Origin: Bosea sp. OAE506
GTDB lineage: Bacteria; Pseudomonadota; Alphaproteobacteria; Rhizobiales; Beijerinckiaceae
Assembly (NCBI RefSeq): GCF_040546595.1
Contig: NZ_JBEPOB010000001.1
Location: forward strand, 2,977,001-3,041,000
Direction of reading: 5' to 3'
DNA: 64,000 nt
Under the pieces are notes generated by a model that saw nothing but the letters and a program-made list of their open reading frames with translations, was not told the DNA's origin and searched no databases. Position numbers and translations under genes: made by a program. This document shows positions 26,808-35,717 of this stretch, piece after piece; within the stretch, counting starts at the first letter, position 1; each line of letters opens with the position of its first letter.

Positions 26808-27773
26808 ATGAAGACCAAGACGACCGCCGGTTTGCTCGTGGGGGCGCTGCTCGCTCTCGGCTCCCAATCGGCCACGGCGCAGGACTACCCCGCCAAGGCG
26901 ATCACCATGATCGTGCCCTTCGCGGCGGGTGGCTCGTCGGATGTGATCGCACGGCTCGTCGGCGACGAGATGGGGCGTGTCCTCGGCCAGCGCATCATCA
27001 TGGAGAACATGGGTGGCGCAGGCGGGGCCACGGCGCTCTCGCGGGCCGCCAAGGCCGAGCCCGACGGCTACACCATCGTCATCGGCAATAGCGGCACCAA
27101 TGCCGCCTCCTATTCGATCTATCCGGACCTGAAATACACCAACGCCGATTTCGCGCCTGTCGGCCTCGTGGCGAAGACCTCGCCGATGATCGCCTTGAAG
27201 CTCGATTTCCCGGCGAAGACGCTGACCGAGTTCGTCGCCTATGCGAAGGCCAATCCCGGCAAGGTCAGCCTCGGCCATGCCGGCGTCGGCTCGTCGAACT
27301 ATCTGATCTGCCGGACCTTCATCAAGGCTGCCGGGGTCGATGTCGCCCTGGTCAGCTATCGCGGCGCGGGGCCTGCGCTCAACGACCTGATGGGCGGCCA
27401 GATCGACGGTGTCTGCGATGCCGCGACCTCGCTCTCCGGTGCAGTCCAGGGCGAGAAGGTGAAGGCGCTCGTCGTGGCGACGCCGGACCGGCTGGCGAGC
27501 CTGCCCGCCGTCCCGACCTCGGCCGAGGCCGGTCTGCCCGCCTTCCAGGCGCAGGGCTGGAACGCGATCTTCGTGCCGAAGAAGACGCCCGATGCGATCG
27601 TGGCCAAGCTCAACGCGGCGCTGAAAACCGCTCTGGCGAGCCAGAACCTCCAGGGGCGCTTCAGGGATCTCTCCTCGGTCGTGCCCTCCCAGGAGGAGAT
27701 CACCCCGGCCTTCGTGGCGCAGCTCGTGCCGGCCGAGATCGAGAAGTATCGCGTGCTGCTGCAGGACAAATAG
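26808..27773 (+). CDS. Bug/TctC-family solute-binding protein (second copy)
   Basis: 321 aa with a clear Sec signal peptide (MKTKTTAGLLVGALLALGSQ, cleavage after ATA-Q). The mature start DYPAKAITMIVPFAAGGSSD and later GGAGGATALSRAAKAEPDGY and VSYRGAGPALNDLMGGQ place it in the same family as the protein at 5570, but the sequences are clearly diverged. Start ATG 26808 follows GGGAGGGGACG; a longer frame begins at 26736. No membrane transporter genes accompany it. The ligand is unknown, likely a carboxylate. Confidence 0.88.
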   Translation: MKTKTTAGLLVGALLALGSQSATAQDYPAKAITMIVPFAAGGSSDVIARLVGDEMGRVLGQRIIMENMGGAGGATALSRAAKAEPDGYTIVIGNSGTNAASYSIYPDLKYTNADFAPVGLVAKTSPMIALKLDFPAKTLTEFVAYAKANPGKVSLGHAGVGSSNYLICRTFIKAAGVDVALVSYRGAGPALNDLMGGQIDGVCDAATSLSGAVQGEKVKALVVATPDRLASLPAVPTSAEAGLPAFQAQGWNAIFVPKKTPDAIVAKLNAALKTALASQNLQGRFRDLSSVVPSQEEITPAFVAQLVPAEIEKYRVLLQDK

Positions 27774-27869
27774 GTCCAGCAGCGCGGTCCCCGGCGTGGC
27801 GTGCTGGAAATCGCCCCGCCGCAGGCCTATCTCTCGCGGCGAGTCGCGCCGTCGCAGAGGAGACGCCAG

Positions 27870-29300
27870 ATGCAGCGCAAGGCCACCTTCACCCGCGGGA
27901 TTCTGCTCGCGGCCGCGCTGACGGCGCTGCCCGTGGCGGTTTTGCCCGCGGTCGCGCAGACGCCGCTGCGGCAGGTGCCGGAGTCGCGCCAGGAGATCTC
28001 GCTGTCCTTTGCGGGGGTGGTGAAGAAGAGCGCCGGTGCCGTCGTCAACGTCTACGGCGCGCGGGTCGAGAAGCAGCCGCGCAACCCCTTCATGGACGAC
28101 CCCTTCTTCCGGCGCTTCTTCGGCGACCGGGGCTTCGGCGTGCCGCAGGAGCGCGTGCAGCGCTCGCTCGGCTCGGGCGTGGTGGTCGATGCGAGCGGGC
28201 TCGTGGTCACCAACAACCACGTCATCGAGGGCATGAGCGAGGTCAAGGTGGCCTTCGCCGACAAGCGCGAGGTCGAGGCGACGATCCTGCTGCGCGATCC
28301 GCGCACCGATCTCGCCGTGCTCAAGCTCAAGAACGCCAAGGACCTGGTGCCGATCGAGCTCGCCGATTCCGACAAGGTCGAGATCGGCGACATCGTGCTG
28401 GCGATCGGCAACCCCTTCGGCGTCGGGCAAACCGTGACGCAGGGCATCGTCTCGGCGCTCGCGCGCACGCAGATCGGCGTCGGCGACGCGCAGTCCTTCA
28501 TCCAGACCGACGCCGCCATCAACCCCGGCAATTCCGGTGGCGCGCTGGTCGACATGCAGGGCCGGGTGATCGGCATCAACACGGCGATCTTCTCCCGCTC
28601 TGGCGGCAGCCATGGCATCGGCTTCGCGATTCCGGCCGCGATGGTGCGTGTCGTCGTCGAGAGCGCCAAGACCGGCGCCAAGACGGTCCGGCGACCCTGG
28701 TTCGGGGCGCGGCTGCAGGCTCTGACTCCGGATGTCGCCGACGGGCTCGGGCTCGACCGGCCGGCCGGCTCGGTTGTTGCGGGCGTGGTCGAGAAGGGCC
28801 CGGCGGCGGAGGGGGGGCTGCGCCGCTCCGACGTCATCCTGGCGGTCGACGGCATCGCGGTCGATGATCCCGAATCCTTCGGCTACCGCTTCGCGACGCG
28901 CCCGCTTGGCGGGGTCGCTTCGCTGACCGTGCTGCGCAGCGGCAAGCGGGTCGTCCTGCCGGTCAAGCTGGTTCCTGCTCCCGAACTGCGCCCGCGCGAG
29001 CCGGTGACGCTGTCGGGCCGCTCGCCGCTGGCGGGGCTGACCGTGATGAACCTGTCGCCCGCGCTGGCCGAGGAACTGGCGATCGACGCGGGCACCGAGG
29101 GCGTCGTGGTCGGCGAGGTCGAGGAGGGCAGCACGGCCGCCCGCATCGGCTTCCAGAAGGGGGACATCATCCAAGCCCTGAACGGCGAAGCGATGACGGG
29201 TTCCCGCGAGGTCGAGGCGGCGCTGAAGGAACGGCGCCGTGCCTGGGAGGTGACGATCTCGCGCGGTGGCCAGAGCGTGACCTCGGTCTTCCCGGGGTGA
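27870..29300 (+). CDS. Deg/HtrA-family periplasmic serine endoprotease
   Basis: 476 aa. Signal peptide (ILLAAALTALPVAVLPAVAQ) then a trypsin-like domain with catalytic triad H117 (NNHVIEG), D147 (RTDLAV) and S222 (GNSGGALV), followed by two PDZ domains (about 275-365 and 385-470; carboxylate-binding loops resemble GxxxxG repeats such as GVVEKGPAAEGGL). It degrades or refolds misfolded envelope proteins. GAGGAG precedes the ATG at 27870; an upstream in-frame start is less likely. It overlaps rarA by four bases, so the pair is probably one operon. Confidence 0.92.
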   Translation: MQRKATFTRGILLAAALTALPVAVLPAVAQTPLRQVPESRQEISLSFAGVVKKSAGAVVNVYGARVEKQPRNPFMDDPFFRRFFGDRGFGVPQERVQRSLGSGVVVDASGLVVTNNHVIEGMSEVKVAFADKREVEATILLRDPRTDLAVLKLKNAKDLVPIELADSDKVEIGDIVLAIGNPFGVGQTVTQGIVSALARTQIGVGDAQSFIQTDAAINPGNSGGALVDMQGRVIGINTAIFSRSGGSHGIGFAIPAAMVRVVVESAKTGAKTVRRPWFGARLQALTPDVADGLGLDRPAGSVVAGVVEKGPAAEGGLRRSDVILAVDGIAVDDPESFGYRFATRPLGGVASLTVLRSGKRVVLPVKLVPAPELRPREPVTLSGRSPLAGLTVMNLSPALAEELAIDAGTEGVVVGEVEEGSTAARIGFQKGDIIQALNGEAMTGSREVEAALKERRRAWEVTISRGGQSVTSVFPG

Positions 29301-30607
29301 GCGACCTTTTCGCCGCCTCGGGCCTCGACAAGTCCGGCCCGCGCCCGCTCGCAGACCGGATGCGGCCGACGACGCTGGGCGAGGTCGCGGGCCAGGACCA
29401 TTTGACCGGGCCGGACGGCGCGCTGACGCGGCTGGTGCAATCCGGCTCGCTCGGCAGTCTGATCTTCTGGGGCCCGCCCGGCACCGGCAAGACGACGGTG
29501 GCGCGGCTGCTGGCAGGGCAGGTCGATCTCGGCTTCGAGCAGATCAGTGCGATCTTCTCCGGTATCGCCGATCTCAAGAAGGTCTTCGAATCGGCCCGCG
29601 GGCACCGTCTCGGCGGCAAGGGCACGCTGCTCTTCGTCGACGAGATCCATCGTTTCAACCGCGCCCAGCTCGACGCCTTCCTCCCCGTGATGGAGGACGG
29701 CACGATCACGCTGGTCGGCGCCACCACCGAGAACCCGTCCTTCGCGCTCAATGCCGCGTTGCTCTCGCGGGCGCGGGTGCTGACCTTCAAGTCGCTGGAC
29801 GAGGGCGCGCTACTCTTCCTGCTCGGCCGGGCTGAACTGCTGGAGAACCGCGAGCTGCCGCTGACGCCGGAGGCGAGGCTTGCGCTCGCGCGTTTCGCCG
29901 ATGGCGACGGGCGTGCGGTCCTGACACTGGCCGAGGAGCTGTGGCGCGCTGCCAAGCCGGGCGAGATCTTCGACGAGGCGGGTTTGAGCGAGGTGATCCA
30001 GCGCCGCGCACCGATCTACGACAAGGCGCAGGACGGCCACTACAATCTGATCTCGGCCCTGCACAAGACGATCCGCGGCTCGGACCCCGACGCCGCGCTC
30101 TACTATTTCGCCCGCATGCTCGATGCCGGCGAGGATCCGCGCTTCCTGGCGCGGCGGCTGGTGCGCATGGCGGTCGAGGATATCGGTCTGGCCGACCCGC
30201 AGGCGCTGGTTCATGCGCGGGCTGCGACCGAGACTTATGAGCAGCTCGGCTCGCCGGAGGGGGAGCTGGCGCTCGCCAACACGGTGATCTACCTCGCCAC
30301 CGCGCCGAAATCGAACGCCTCCTACAAGGCCTACAAGGCGGCCCGCCGGGTTGCGTCCGAGCGCGGCTCGCTGATGCCGCCCAAGACGATCCTGAACGCG
30401 CCGACCAAGCTGATGAAGCAGGAAGGCTATGGCGCCGACTATTCTTATGACCACGATGCGCCCGACGCCTTCTCGGGTCAGGACTACTGGCCCGACGCGC
30501 TCGGCCGCCAGCTCTTCTACGACCCGCCCGAACGCGGCTTCGAGCGCGAAATCCGGAAAAGGCTGGAGTATTGGGCGAAGCTGCGGCTGGAGCGCGGGGA
30601 GGGCTGA
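29297..30607 (+). CDS. rarA: replication-associated recombination protein RarA (MgsA)
   Basis: 436 aa AAA+ ATPase. Walker A GPPGTGKTT near residue 56, Walker B LLFVDEIHRF near 112, sensor 1 GATTENPSF, and the C-terminal clamp-loader-like collar with RMAVEDIGLADPQ. It acts at stalled replication forks. Starts at GTG 29297, overlapping the protease stop (GTGA), which suggests translational coupling. This neighbour pair is frequent in Rhizobiales. Confidence 0.92.
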   Translation: MSDLFAASGLDKSGPRPLADRMRPTTLGEVAGQDHLTGPDGALTRLVQSGSLGSLIFWGPPGTGKTTVARLLAGQVDLGFEQISAIFSGIADLKKVFESARGHRLGGKGTLLFVDEIHRFNRAQLDAFLPVMEDGTITLVGATTENPSFALNAALLSRARVLTFKSLDEGALLFLLGRAELLENRELPLTPEARLALARFADGDGRAVLTLAEELWRAAKPGEIFDEAGLSEVIQRRAPIYDKAQDGHYNLISALHKTIRGSDPDAALYYFARMLDAGEDPRFLARRLVRMAVEDIGLADPQALVHARAATETYEQLGSPEGELALANTVIYLATAPKSNASYKAYKAARRVASERGSLMPPKTILNAPTKLMKQEGYGADYSYDHDAPDAFSGQDYWPDALGRQLFYDPPERGFEREIRKRLEYWAKLRLERGEG

Positions 30608-30707
30608 GGGGTGGCGCGGCGCTTTGATCGACCGCAAGGGCGACGTGGTCCGTGCTCCCTAGAGTGACCTTCAGCGGCCACCCCCGGGCCGTGCCGGTGC
30701 CTCGCTC

Positions 30708-30890
30708 ATGATCTCGCTCATCGCCCGCCTGCTCCTGATCGTCCCCTCGCTCATCGCGGGCTGGTTCGTGTCGGAGGACAATGTCGCCTATTGGGTCGTG
30801 GCGTTTGCGATCGGGCTCGTCTTCATCCTGCTGACCATTGCCTTCGAGCTGTATGTGCATCCGCTGATCCGGCGCGGGCCGAAGGGGTAG
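30708..30890 (+). CDS. small two-span membrane protein
   Basis: 60 aa. Two hydrophobic segments (about residues 3-20 and 26-48) around a short polar loop (SEDN), ending in HPLIRRGPKG. No family is recognised. The open frame is intact and strongly hydrophobic, but no good ribosome site precedes the ATG, so it is a probable rather than certain gene. It lies 100 nt after rarA and just before a palindromic repeat. Confidence 0.5.
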   Translation: MISLIARLLLIVPSLIAGWFVSEDNVAYWVVAFAIGLVFILLTIAFELYVHPLIRRGPKG

Positions 30891-30918
30891 AGCGTATCGA
30901 CATCTGCCCAAACGCGAC

Positions 30919-31012
30919 GTCATCCCGGACAAGCCGCGCAGCGGCGCTGCTCCTGGATCCATCGTAGAGCTCCGGAGCCCTCCGATGGATCCCGGGGCAG
31001 GCTCGGGATGAC
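30919..31012. repeat. intergenic palindromic repeat, family B copy 1
   Basis: 94 nt from GTCATCCCGG to the matching CGGGATGAC. It contains GGATCCATC (30956-30964) and its inverse GATGGATCC (30984-30992) around a short loop, so it folds into nested stems. A second family member is at 38737-38853. It lies between a plus-strand gene end and a minus-strand gene end (convergent). The whole 210-nt gap 30891-31100 shows nothing else. Confidence 0.75.
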
Positions 31013-31100
31013 GGTGTTGGTTCCGATGAGAACTCAGACCGCTCTCGCGTCCTCCTTGGCACGGCAAGGCCCGGACACTGCAAGGCCCGGATTTTTCCCC

Positions 31101-32417
31101 TCAGAACGAGCGCTCGATGAAGAGCTGCGCCGAGAGCTGGCGGCCGCCGAGACTTGTCGGCAGGGCACGGCTGGAGAAGGCGACGTTCGTCCAGGCGACC
31201 GAGCCTTCCAGCCCCGCCTTGAAGCCGTCCACCGGCGTCCAGACCAGATTGGCGCTGGCGCGGTCGATGCGCAGCTTGCCCTTGCCGGCATTGGTGAGCG
31301 GCACGGTGATCTGGTAGCGGCTGACGAAGAGGTTGCTGGCGAGCTCGTCCGTCCATTCGCGCCGTGCCGCGAGGACGCTCGAAAAGCCGCGGCTGGAGTC
31401 GCCGGGCGTGATGACCTGCCGGACGACCGTGGCGTCGAGCGAGGAGCCGATATAGGCGGCGGCGTCGGTCGCGCCCGCGATCTGGGCGGTGATCTCGCCG
31501 GGGCTTCCGAGGATCGGCAGCTCGTAGGTGGCGCCGAGGATGCCGGCGCGCCCCAGCCGATGCGGCGACCCTGCCACGTCGCGCAGCGCCCCGCCCATGT
31601 GCAGCGTCAGGCTGCCCTGCGTGTAGGTCAGCCGTGCGACACCGTCGGGCACGCGGCCGTTCGTGACGGGGATCGAGGAGGTCGTCGCGAGCGTCGGGTC
31701 CTCCAGCGACAGTGCCAGGTTCCAGCGCTCGGTCAGGTCGCGCTCCCAGGCGATGACACCGACATTGCGGCCGGGCAGCCGGGCGCTGAAGGCGAATTCC
31801 TCGCCGGTCCAGAAGCTGAAGCGCGAGGATGACAGGCCGAAGGTCATCGTGCCCACGGTGACGACGGCCTCCTCCACCAGGATGGTGTCGGGGTCGCCGC
31901 CGCCGGGCCGCATCGACATTTCGAAGGCGGAGCCGACGCGCAGGCCCGAGGGCAGGTCCAGCGCCGTCTCGAAGCGCAGCGAGGATGTGGTCGGCCAGGA
32001 ATAGCTGGGCCGCGGCTGCGAGGCGCCGGCACGTGGGATGCGATAGCTGTCATATTGCAGCCCGGCCGTCACCGAGCCGGTGATGGCGAGGCAGGTGGCG
32101 GAGCCGGGTAGGATCAGGCCGGGGACGTCGTCCTCGTCATCCGTTTCCTCCTCGTCATCGTCGTCATCGTCACCATCGTCACCATCATCGGCAGCGTCGG
32201 ATGGTGCCGCGGCGGCCTCGGCCGGCGCCGGAAAGAGCGGGGCGATGTCGGGCGGCCGGATGATGCAGGCGCGGGCAAAAGCTGGCGGCTTGCCGGCGGG
32301 GAGGCGGGACGGCGCGGCGGCCGCGGCCTCGGCGAGGAGGACAAGCACGAGCGCCAGCAGCAGCGCGCAGAGCACGCCGCCTGCCGCCATCGCCCCTGCG
32401 GTTGGTCTCCGCGTCAC
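31101..32417 (-). CDS. porin-like outer-membrane beta-barrel protein with an acidic tract
   Basis: 438 aa. N-terminal signal-like helix (residues 12-35), then a proline/alanine-rich linker and a very acidic run (residues 74-97, almost only D and E). From about residue 105 the pattern is alternating hydrophobic/polar strands (ITGSVTAGLQYDSY, SSLRFETALDLPSGLRVGSAFEM, RWNLALSLEDPT) ending in phenylalanine (LFIERSF), the usual signature of an outer-membrane barrel. CLAITGSVTAG resembles the start of alphaproteobacterial porins, so this is probably a diverged porin. Function beyond that is unknown; the acidic tract is the odd feature. Confidence 0.7.
   Translation of the reverse strand: MTRRPTAGAMAAGGVLCALLLALVLVLLAEAAAAAPSRLPAGKPPAFARACIIRPPDIAPLFPAPAEAAAAPSDAADDGDDGDDDDDDEEETDDEDDVPGLILPGSATCLAITGSVTAGLQYDSYRIPRAGASQPRPSYSWPTTSSLRFETALDLPSGLRVGSAFEMSMRPGGGDPDTILVEEAVVTVGTMTFGLSSSRFSFWTGEEFAFSARLPGRNVGVIAWERDLTERWNLALSLEDPTLATTSSIPVTNGRVPDGVARLTYTQGSLTLHMGGALRDVAGSPHRLGRAGILGATYELPILGSPGEITAQIAGATDAAAYIGSSLDATVVRQVITPGDSSRGFSSVLAARREWTDELASNLFVSRYQITVPLTNAGKGKLRIDRASANLVWTPVDGFKAGLEGSVAWTNVAFSSRALPTSLGGRQLSAQLFIERSF
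32126..32190. repeat. trinucleotide-rich tract encoding the acidic run
   Basis: The plus strand reads as repeated GTC/ATC/CTC triplets (for example GTCATCGTCGTCATCGTCACC). On the minus strand this encodes Asp/Glu runs in the porin-like protein. Being in multiples of three, slippage would change linker length without breaking the frame. Confidence 0.7.
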
Positions 32418-32530
32418 CCGTCTTCGCCCCCCGGCCGGTCGTCTCGCCTCTACACCTCTCAGACAGACCGCGCCCGGGCAAGGCCCCGATTTCGTTTGTG
32501 CCGCCGCGATGCGCTGGCTATTGCAGAGCC

Positions 32531-32914
32531 ATGACCTCCACTCTTCTGGTTTTTCTCGGCGCCGGGCTGGGCGGCGTGCTGCGGCACGGCGTCAATCTCG
32601 TCTCGCCGCGCTGGTTCGGCACCGGCTTTCCCGGCGGGACGATGCTGATCAACATCCTCGGCTCGGCCCTGATGGGCGCGATCGCCGGCTGGCTCGCCTT
32701 CAAGACGGAGGCCGGCTGGTCGCAGCATGCGCGGCTGTTTCTGACGACCGGCATCCTCGGCGGCTTCACCACCTTCTCGGCCTTCTCGCTCGACGCCGTG
32801 CTGCTCTGGGAGCGTGGCGAGGCCGGCCTCGCGGCGGCCTATGTGCTCGGCTCGGTCATCCTCTCGCTGGTGGCGCTGGTCGCTGGCCTCGCACTCGTCC
32901 GGAGCCTGTCATGA
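32531..32914 (+). CDS. crcB: fluoride exporter CrcB/FluC
   Basis: 127 aa, four membrane spans. Family signatures GAGLGGVLRHGVN near residue 9, the pore asparagine in INILGS, and GGFTTFSAFSLDA. Dual-topology homodimers export fluoride. Start ATG 32531 is chosen because the upstream frame has no family match. It overlaps the next gene by ATGA, indicating coupling. No fluoride riboswitch is apparent in the 113 nt upstream. Confidence 0.93.
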   Translation: MTSTLLVFLGAGLGGVLRHGVNLVSPRWFGTGFPGGTMLINILGSALMGAIAGWLAFKTEAGWSQHARLFLTTGILGGFTTFSAFSLDAVLLWERGEAGLAAAYVLGSVILSLVALVAGLALVRSLS

Positions 32915-34305
32915 GAACCGGTGGCAAAGGAACGGGCGGCAAGGGAACGGGCGGCAAGGGCTTTGGCGGACGTGGCGCCGGCACGGGACCTGCGCGGGTT
33001 GGCCGGCCGCCGGCCGCGGGTGCGCCCCGCGGGCCGGGGGCTAAGGCCAAGCGCCCGAGCCATGACGCCCGCCGCTCGGCACAGGCCTCGGCCCGCGCCA
33101 GGCCCGAGCGCGAGGAGGCGGAGGTCAACACCACGCCGACGCGCAACCCCAAGCCGCATCATCCGGCGCCGCGCGCGGCCGGGCCGCGGCAGCCTGCTGC
33201 CCAGACGGCCCCGCGGCCCGCGGGCAAGCCCGCCGCCACCCGCCGCGCGCCGGTGAGCGACACGCCGACCCGCGCCGAGGTGAAGGCGGAGACGGCGCAG
33301 GTGCTCGCCACCGGCGTGCAACAGCTCGTGGTCACCGCCGACGAGAACGAGATGCGGATCGATCGCTTTCTCGAGAGCCGCTTCCCGCAGCTCTCCTTCA
33401 GCCATATCCAGCGCATCGTCCGGAAGGGCGAGTTGCGGGTGAACGGTAAGCGCGCCGACAGCAAGGACCGGCTGGAGGAGGGGCAGACGGTCCGTATCCC
33501 GCCGCTCAAGCTCGAGCCGCAGGAGAGCCGGCCGCGCTCGGCCAAGGCCGATGGCGACACGCTCGAGTTCCTGCGCTCGATCACGCTCTACGAGGACGAG
33601 GACGTGATGGTCCTCAACAAGCCGGCGGGGCTGGCCGTGCAGGGCGGCTCCGGCACGACGCGCCATGTCGACCAGATGCTCGACGTGCTGACGGACAAGA
33701 GCGGGCAGAAGCCGCGCCTGGTCCACCGGCTCGACAAGGACACGGCGGGCTGCCTCGTCATCGCCAAATCGCGCTTCGCGGCGGCGACGCTGGCCAAGAC
33801 CTTCCGTTCGCGCTCGGCCCGCAAGGTCTACTGGGCGCTTGTGGCGGGCGTACCGCGCGTACGCCAGGGCCGGATCTCGACCTATCTCGCCCGCGAGGAG
33901 GCCTATGACGGCGACCAGCGCATGGCGGTGGCCAAGCATGGCGAGGACGGCGCGATGCATGCCGTGACCTATTACGCCGTGGTCGAGACCGCCGCGCAGA
34001 AGCTCGGCTGGCTCTCGCTCAAGCCGGTGACGGGGCGCACCCACCAGTTGCGCGCGCACGCCGCCCATATCGGCCACCCGATCGTGGGCGATCCGAAATA
34101 CTTCAACATCCAGAACTGGGAGCTGCCCGGCGGCATCCAGAACAAGCTGCATCTGCTGGCGCGGCGCATCGTCGTGCCGCATCCGCGCGGCAAGGGCACG
34201 ATCGACGTCAGCGCGCCGCTGCCGCCGCATATGCGCCAGTCCTGGAACCTGCTCGGCTTCGACGACGCGCCTTACGACCCGATCGTGGACGCGCCGGACG
34301 AGTGA
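32911..34305 (+). CDS. RluA-family 23S rRNA pseudouridine synthase with a long basic N-terminal extension
   Basis: 464 aa. Residues 1 to about 140 are low complexity (GGKGTGGKGTGGKGFGGRG, then Ala/Pro/Arg-rich), then an S4 RNA-binding domain (MRIDRFLESRFPQLSFSHIQ), and the catalytic domain with HRLDKDTAGCLV, where the Asp is the catalytic residue, and GRTHQLRAHAAHIGHPIVGD. It modifies uridines in ribosomal RNA, most like RluC. The ATG at 32911 overlaps crcB. The open frame runs further upstream antisense to the porin-like gene, but that part is not protein-like. Downstream lies the repeat at 34311. Confidence 0.9.
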   Translation: MRTGGKGTGGKGTGGKGFGGRGAGTGPARVGRPPAAGAPRGPGAKAKRPSHDARRSAQASARARPEREEAEVNTTPTRNPKPHHPAPRAAGPRQPAAQTAPRPAGKPAATRRAPVSDTPTRAEVKAETAQVLATGVQQLVVTADENEMRIDRFLESRFPQLSFSHIQRIVRKGELRVNGKRADSKDRLEEGQTVRIPPLKLEPQESRPRSAKADGDTLEFLRSITLYEDEDVMVLNKPAGLAVQGGSGTTRHVDQMLDVLTDKSGQKPRLVHRLDKDTAGCLVIAKSRFAAATLAKTFRSRSARKVYWALVAGVPRVRQGRISTYLAREEAYDGDQRMAVAKHGEDGAMHAVTYYAVVETAAQKLGWLSLKPVTGRTHQLRAHAAHIGHPIVGDPKYFNIQNWELPGGIQNKLHLLARRIVVPHPRGKGTIDVSAPLPPHMRQSWNLLGFDDAPYDPIVDAPDE

Positions 34306-34310
34306 GCTTC

Positions 34311-34385
34311 GTCATGCTCGGGCTCGACCCGAGCATCTCCTGCGGGAGATTTTCGGGTCTGCGCTTCGCTTCGCCCGAGAATGAC
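34311..34385 (+). repeat. intergenic palindromic repeat, family A copy 1
   Basis: 75 nt, GTCATGCTCGGG ... CCCGAGAATGAC. It holds two hairpins, ATGCTCGGG/CCCGAGCAT and TTTCGGG/CCCGAGA, plus end-to-end complementarity. It starts 6 nt after the pseudouridine synthase stop. Five more copies occur in the window. Confidence 0.85.
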
Positions 34386-34458
34386 GGAAGAGAACGATTG
34401 CGGAACAAAAGGAATTGTGTTTTCTTTTTGTTCCCATCCCTCCGATGCTGGTGCTCCG

Positions 34459-34953
34459 ATGATCCGTTGCGCTTTCCTGCTGGCTGGCCTCGTTCTCACT
34501 GCTTCCGTTCCCGCCCTGGCGCAGAGCCCGGGCCCCGCGCCGGCGCGCGCCGCCGCCGCCCCCGCCGATGAGCCGGTGCCGCGCGCCGAGCGCGCCAAGG
34601 CGCGGCAGGACTGTCTCGCGGAGCATGTCGCGCTGTCGGGCGACGATCTGCGCGCGGCGATGCGCGACTGCCTGCAGGCGAAGTTTCCCGGCGTGCAGCT
34701 TTACGCCCGCGACGGCGTCACCCGCGACGGCAAGCCGACGGCCGTGGCGGCGCGGGCCGCCTGCAAGGCGGATGTCGATACGCGCGGGCTGACCGGCTCG
34801 ACACGCACCGCCGCGCTCGTCGCCTGCTTCAACGAGAAGCGCCCGGACCTCGCCCAGCGCGCCGAATGCCGCAAGGATGCGCGCGGCAAGGGGCTCGACG
34901 GCGACGACCTGCGCAAGGCGGTGGATGCCTGCGCGCGCGAGGCGCGCTCCTGA
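34459..34953 (+). CDS. periplasmic protein with three PsiF-like repeats
   Basis: 164 aa. Signal peptide (MIRCAFLLAGLVLTASVPALAQ), an Ala/Pro-rich linker, then three copies of a Cys-containing repeat: CLAEHVALSGDDLRAAMRDCL, CKADVDTRGLTGSTRTAALVACF and CRKDARGKGLDGDDLRKAVDAC. The paired cysteines and GLxGxxRxAxxxC pattern match the PsiF repeat (phosphate-starvation-inducible in E. coli, molecular function unknown). The ATG at 34459 is chosen because it gives the signal peptide; an earlier frame begins within the repeat. Confidence 0.7.
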   Translation: MIRCAFLLAGLVLTASVPALAQSPGPAPARAAAAPADEPVPRAERAKARQDCLAEHVALSGDDLRAAMRDCLQAKFPGVQLYARDGVTRDGKPTAVAARAACKADVDTRGLTGSTRTAALVACFNEKRPDLAQRAECRKDARGKGLDGDDLRKAVDACAREARS

Positions 34954-35023
34954 GCGATCCTAGCGGGGCAGGGCGGCGCGGGAGCCGGTGGATCGCGCTG
35001 GCGATCCGCGCTACAGCGCCGCC

Positions 35024-35710
35024 ATGGACCTCATCCTCTTCGATCTCGACGGCACGCTGATCAACTCCGAGGCGATCCTGCTCGCCGCTCAGATCGAGAC
35101 GTTCCAGCGTCACGGCCTGGTTCATCCGGGGCGCGAGGCAGGGCTCGGCGTCGTCGGGCTGACGCTCGATATCGCGCTGATGCGCCTGGGCGGATTGCCG
35201 GCGCCGGATGCGGCGCTGACGGCTACCTACAAGGAGGTCTTCGGTGCGATGCGGCTTTCGGCCCATGCCGATTCCGCGATGGACGAGCCGCTCTATCCCG
35301 GCGTTGCGGAGACACTGGCCGCGCTCGCGGCCCGGCCTGGTCTCAAGCTCGGCATCGCCACCGGAAAATCACGGCGCGGAGCCGAGTACATCGTCGAGCG
35401 CCATGGCTGGGAGCGTCTGTTCGCGACGATCCAGACCGCCGACGACGCGCCCTCGAAGCCGCATCCGGGCATGATCCAGCGGGCGATGCAGGAGACGGGC
35501 GCGCAGCCCGCGCGCACTGCGATGGTCGGCGACAGCTCCTTCGACATCGAGATGGCGGTGGCTGCCGGCGTCGTCCCCGTCGCGGTCTCCTGGGGTTTCC
35601 AGCCGGTAGAGACACTGGTGGCGCTCGGCGCGCGGCATGTGCTCGCGCGCTCGACCGATCTGCCCGGCGTGCTGGGGCTGGGTCCGGCGGTCGTCGCCGA
35701 GCCGGTGTGA
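35024..35710 (+). CDS. HAD-superfamily phosphatase
   Basis: 228 aa. HAD motif I FDLDGTLINSE at residues 5-15 with both Asp nucleophiles, motif II LGIATGK, motif III lysine in SKPHPGMI, and motif IV GDSSFDIEMA. Cap insertion after motif I, so subclass I like phosphoglycolate phosphatase; substrate not determined. Start ATG 35024 by family fit. In related genomes it commonly follows the RluA-type gene, as here. Confidence 0.88.
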   Translation: MDLILFDLDGTLINSEAILLAAQIETFQRHGLVHPGREAGLGVVGLTLDIALMRLGGLPAPDAALTATYKEVFGAMRLSAHADSAMDEPLYPGVAETLAALAARPGLKLGIATGKSRRGAEYIVERHGWERLFATIQTADDAPSKPHPGMIQRAMQETGAQPARTAMVGDSSFDIEMAVAAGVVPVAVSWGFQPVETLVALGARHVLARSTDLPGVLGLGPAVVAEPV

Positions 35711-35717
35711 CCTTGGC

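Noticed and set aside
32418..32530. Possible fluoride riboswitch before crcB
   Set aside because: I could not find the conserved GG-GATG and CC-rich pseudoknot pattern in this 113-nt spacer.
32080..32910. In-frame extension of the pseudouridine synthase upstream to 32080
   Set aside because: It runs antisense to the porin-like gene and across crcB, with Ser/Arg-rich content; the ATG at 32911 overlapping the crcB stop is the natural start.
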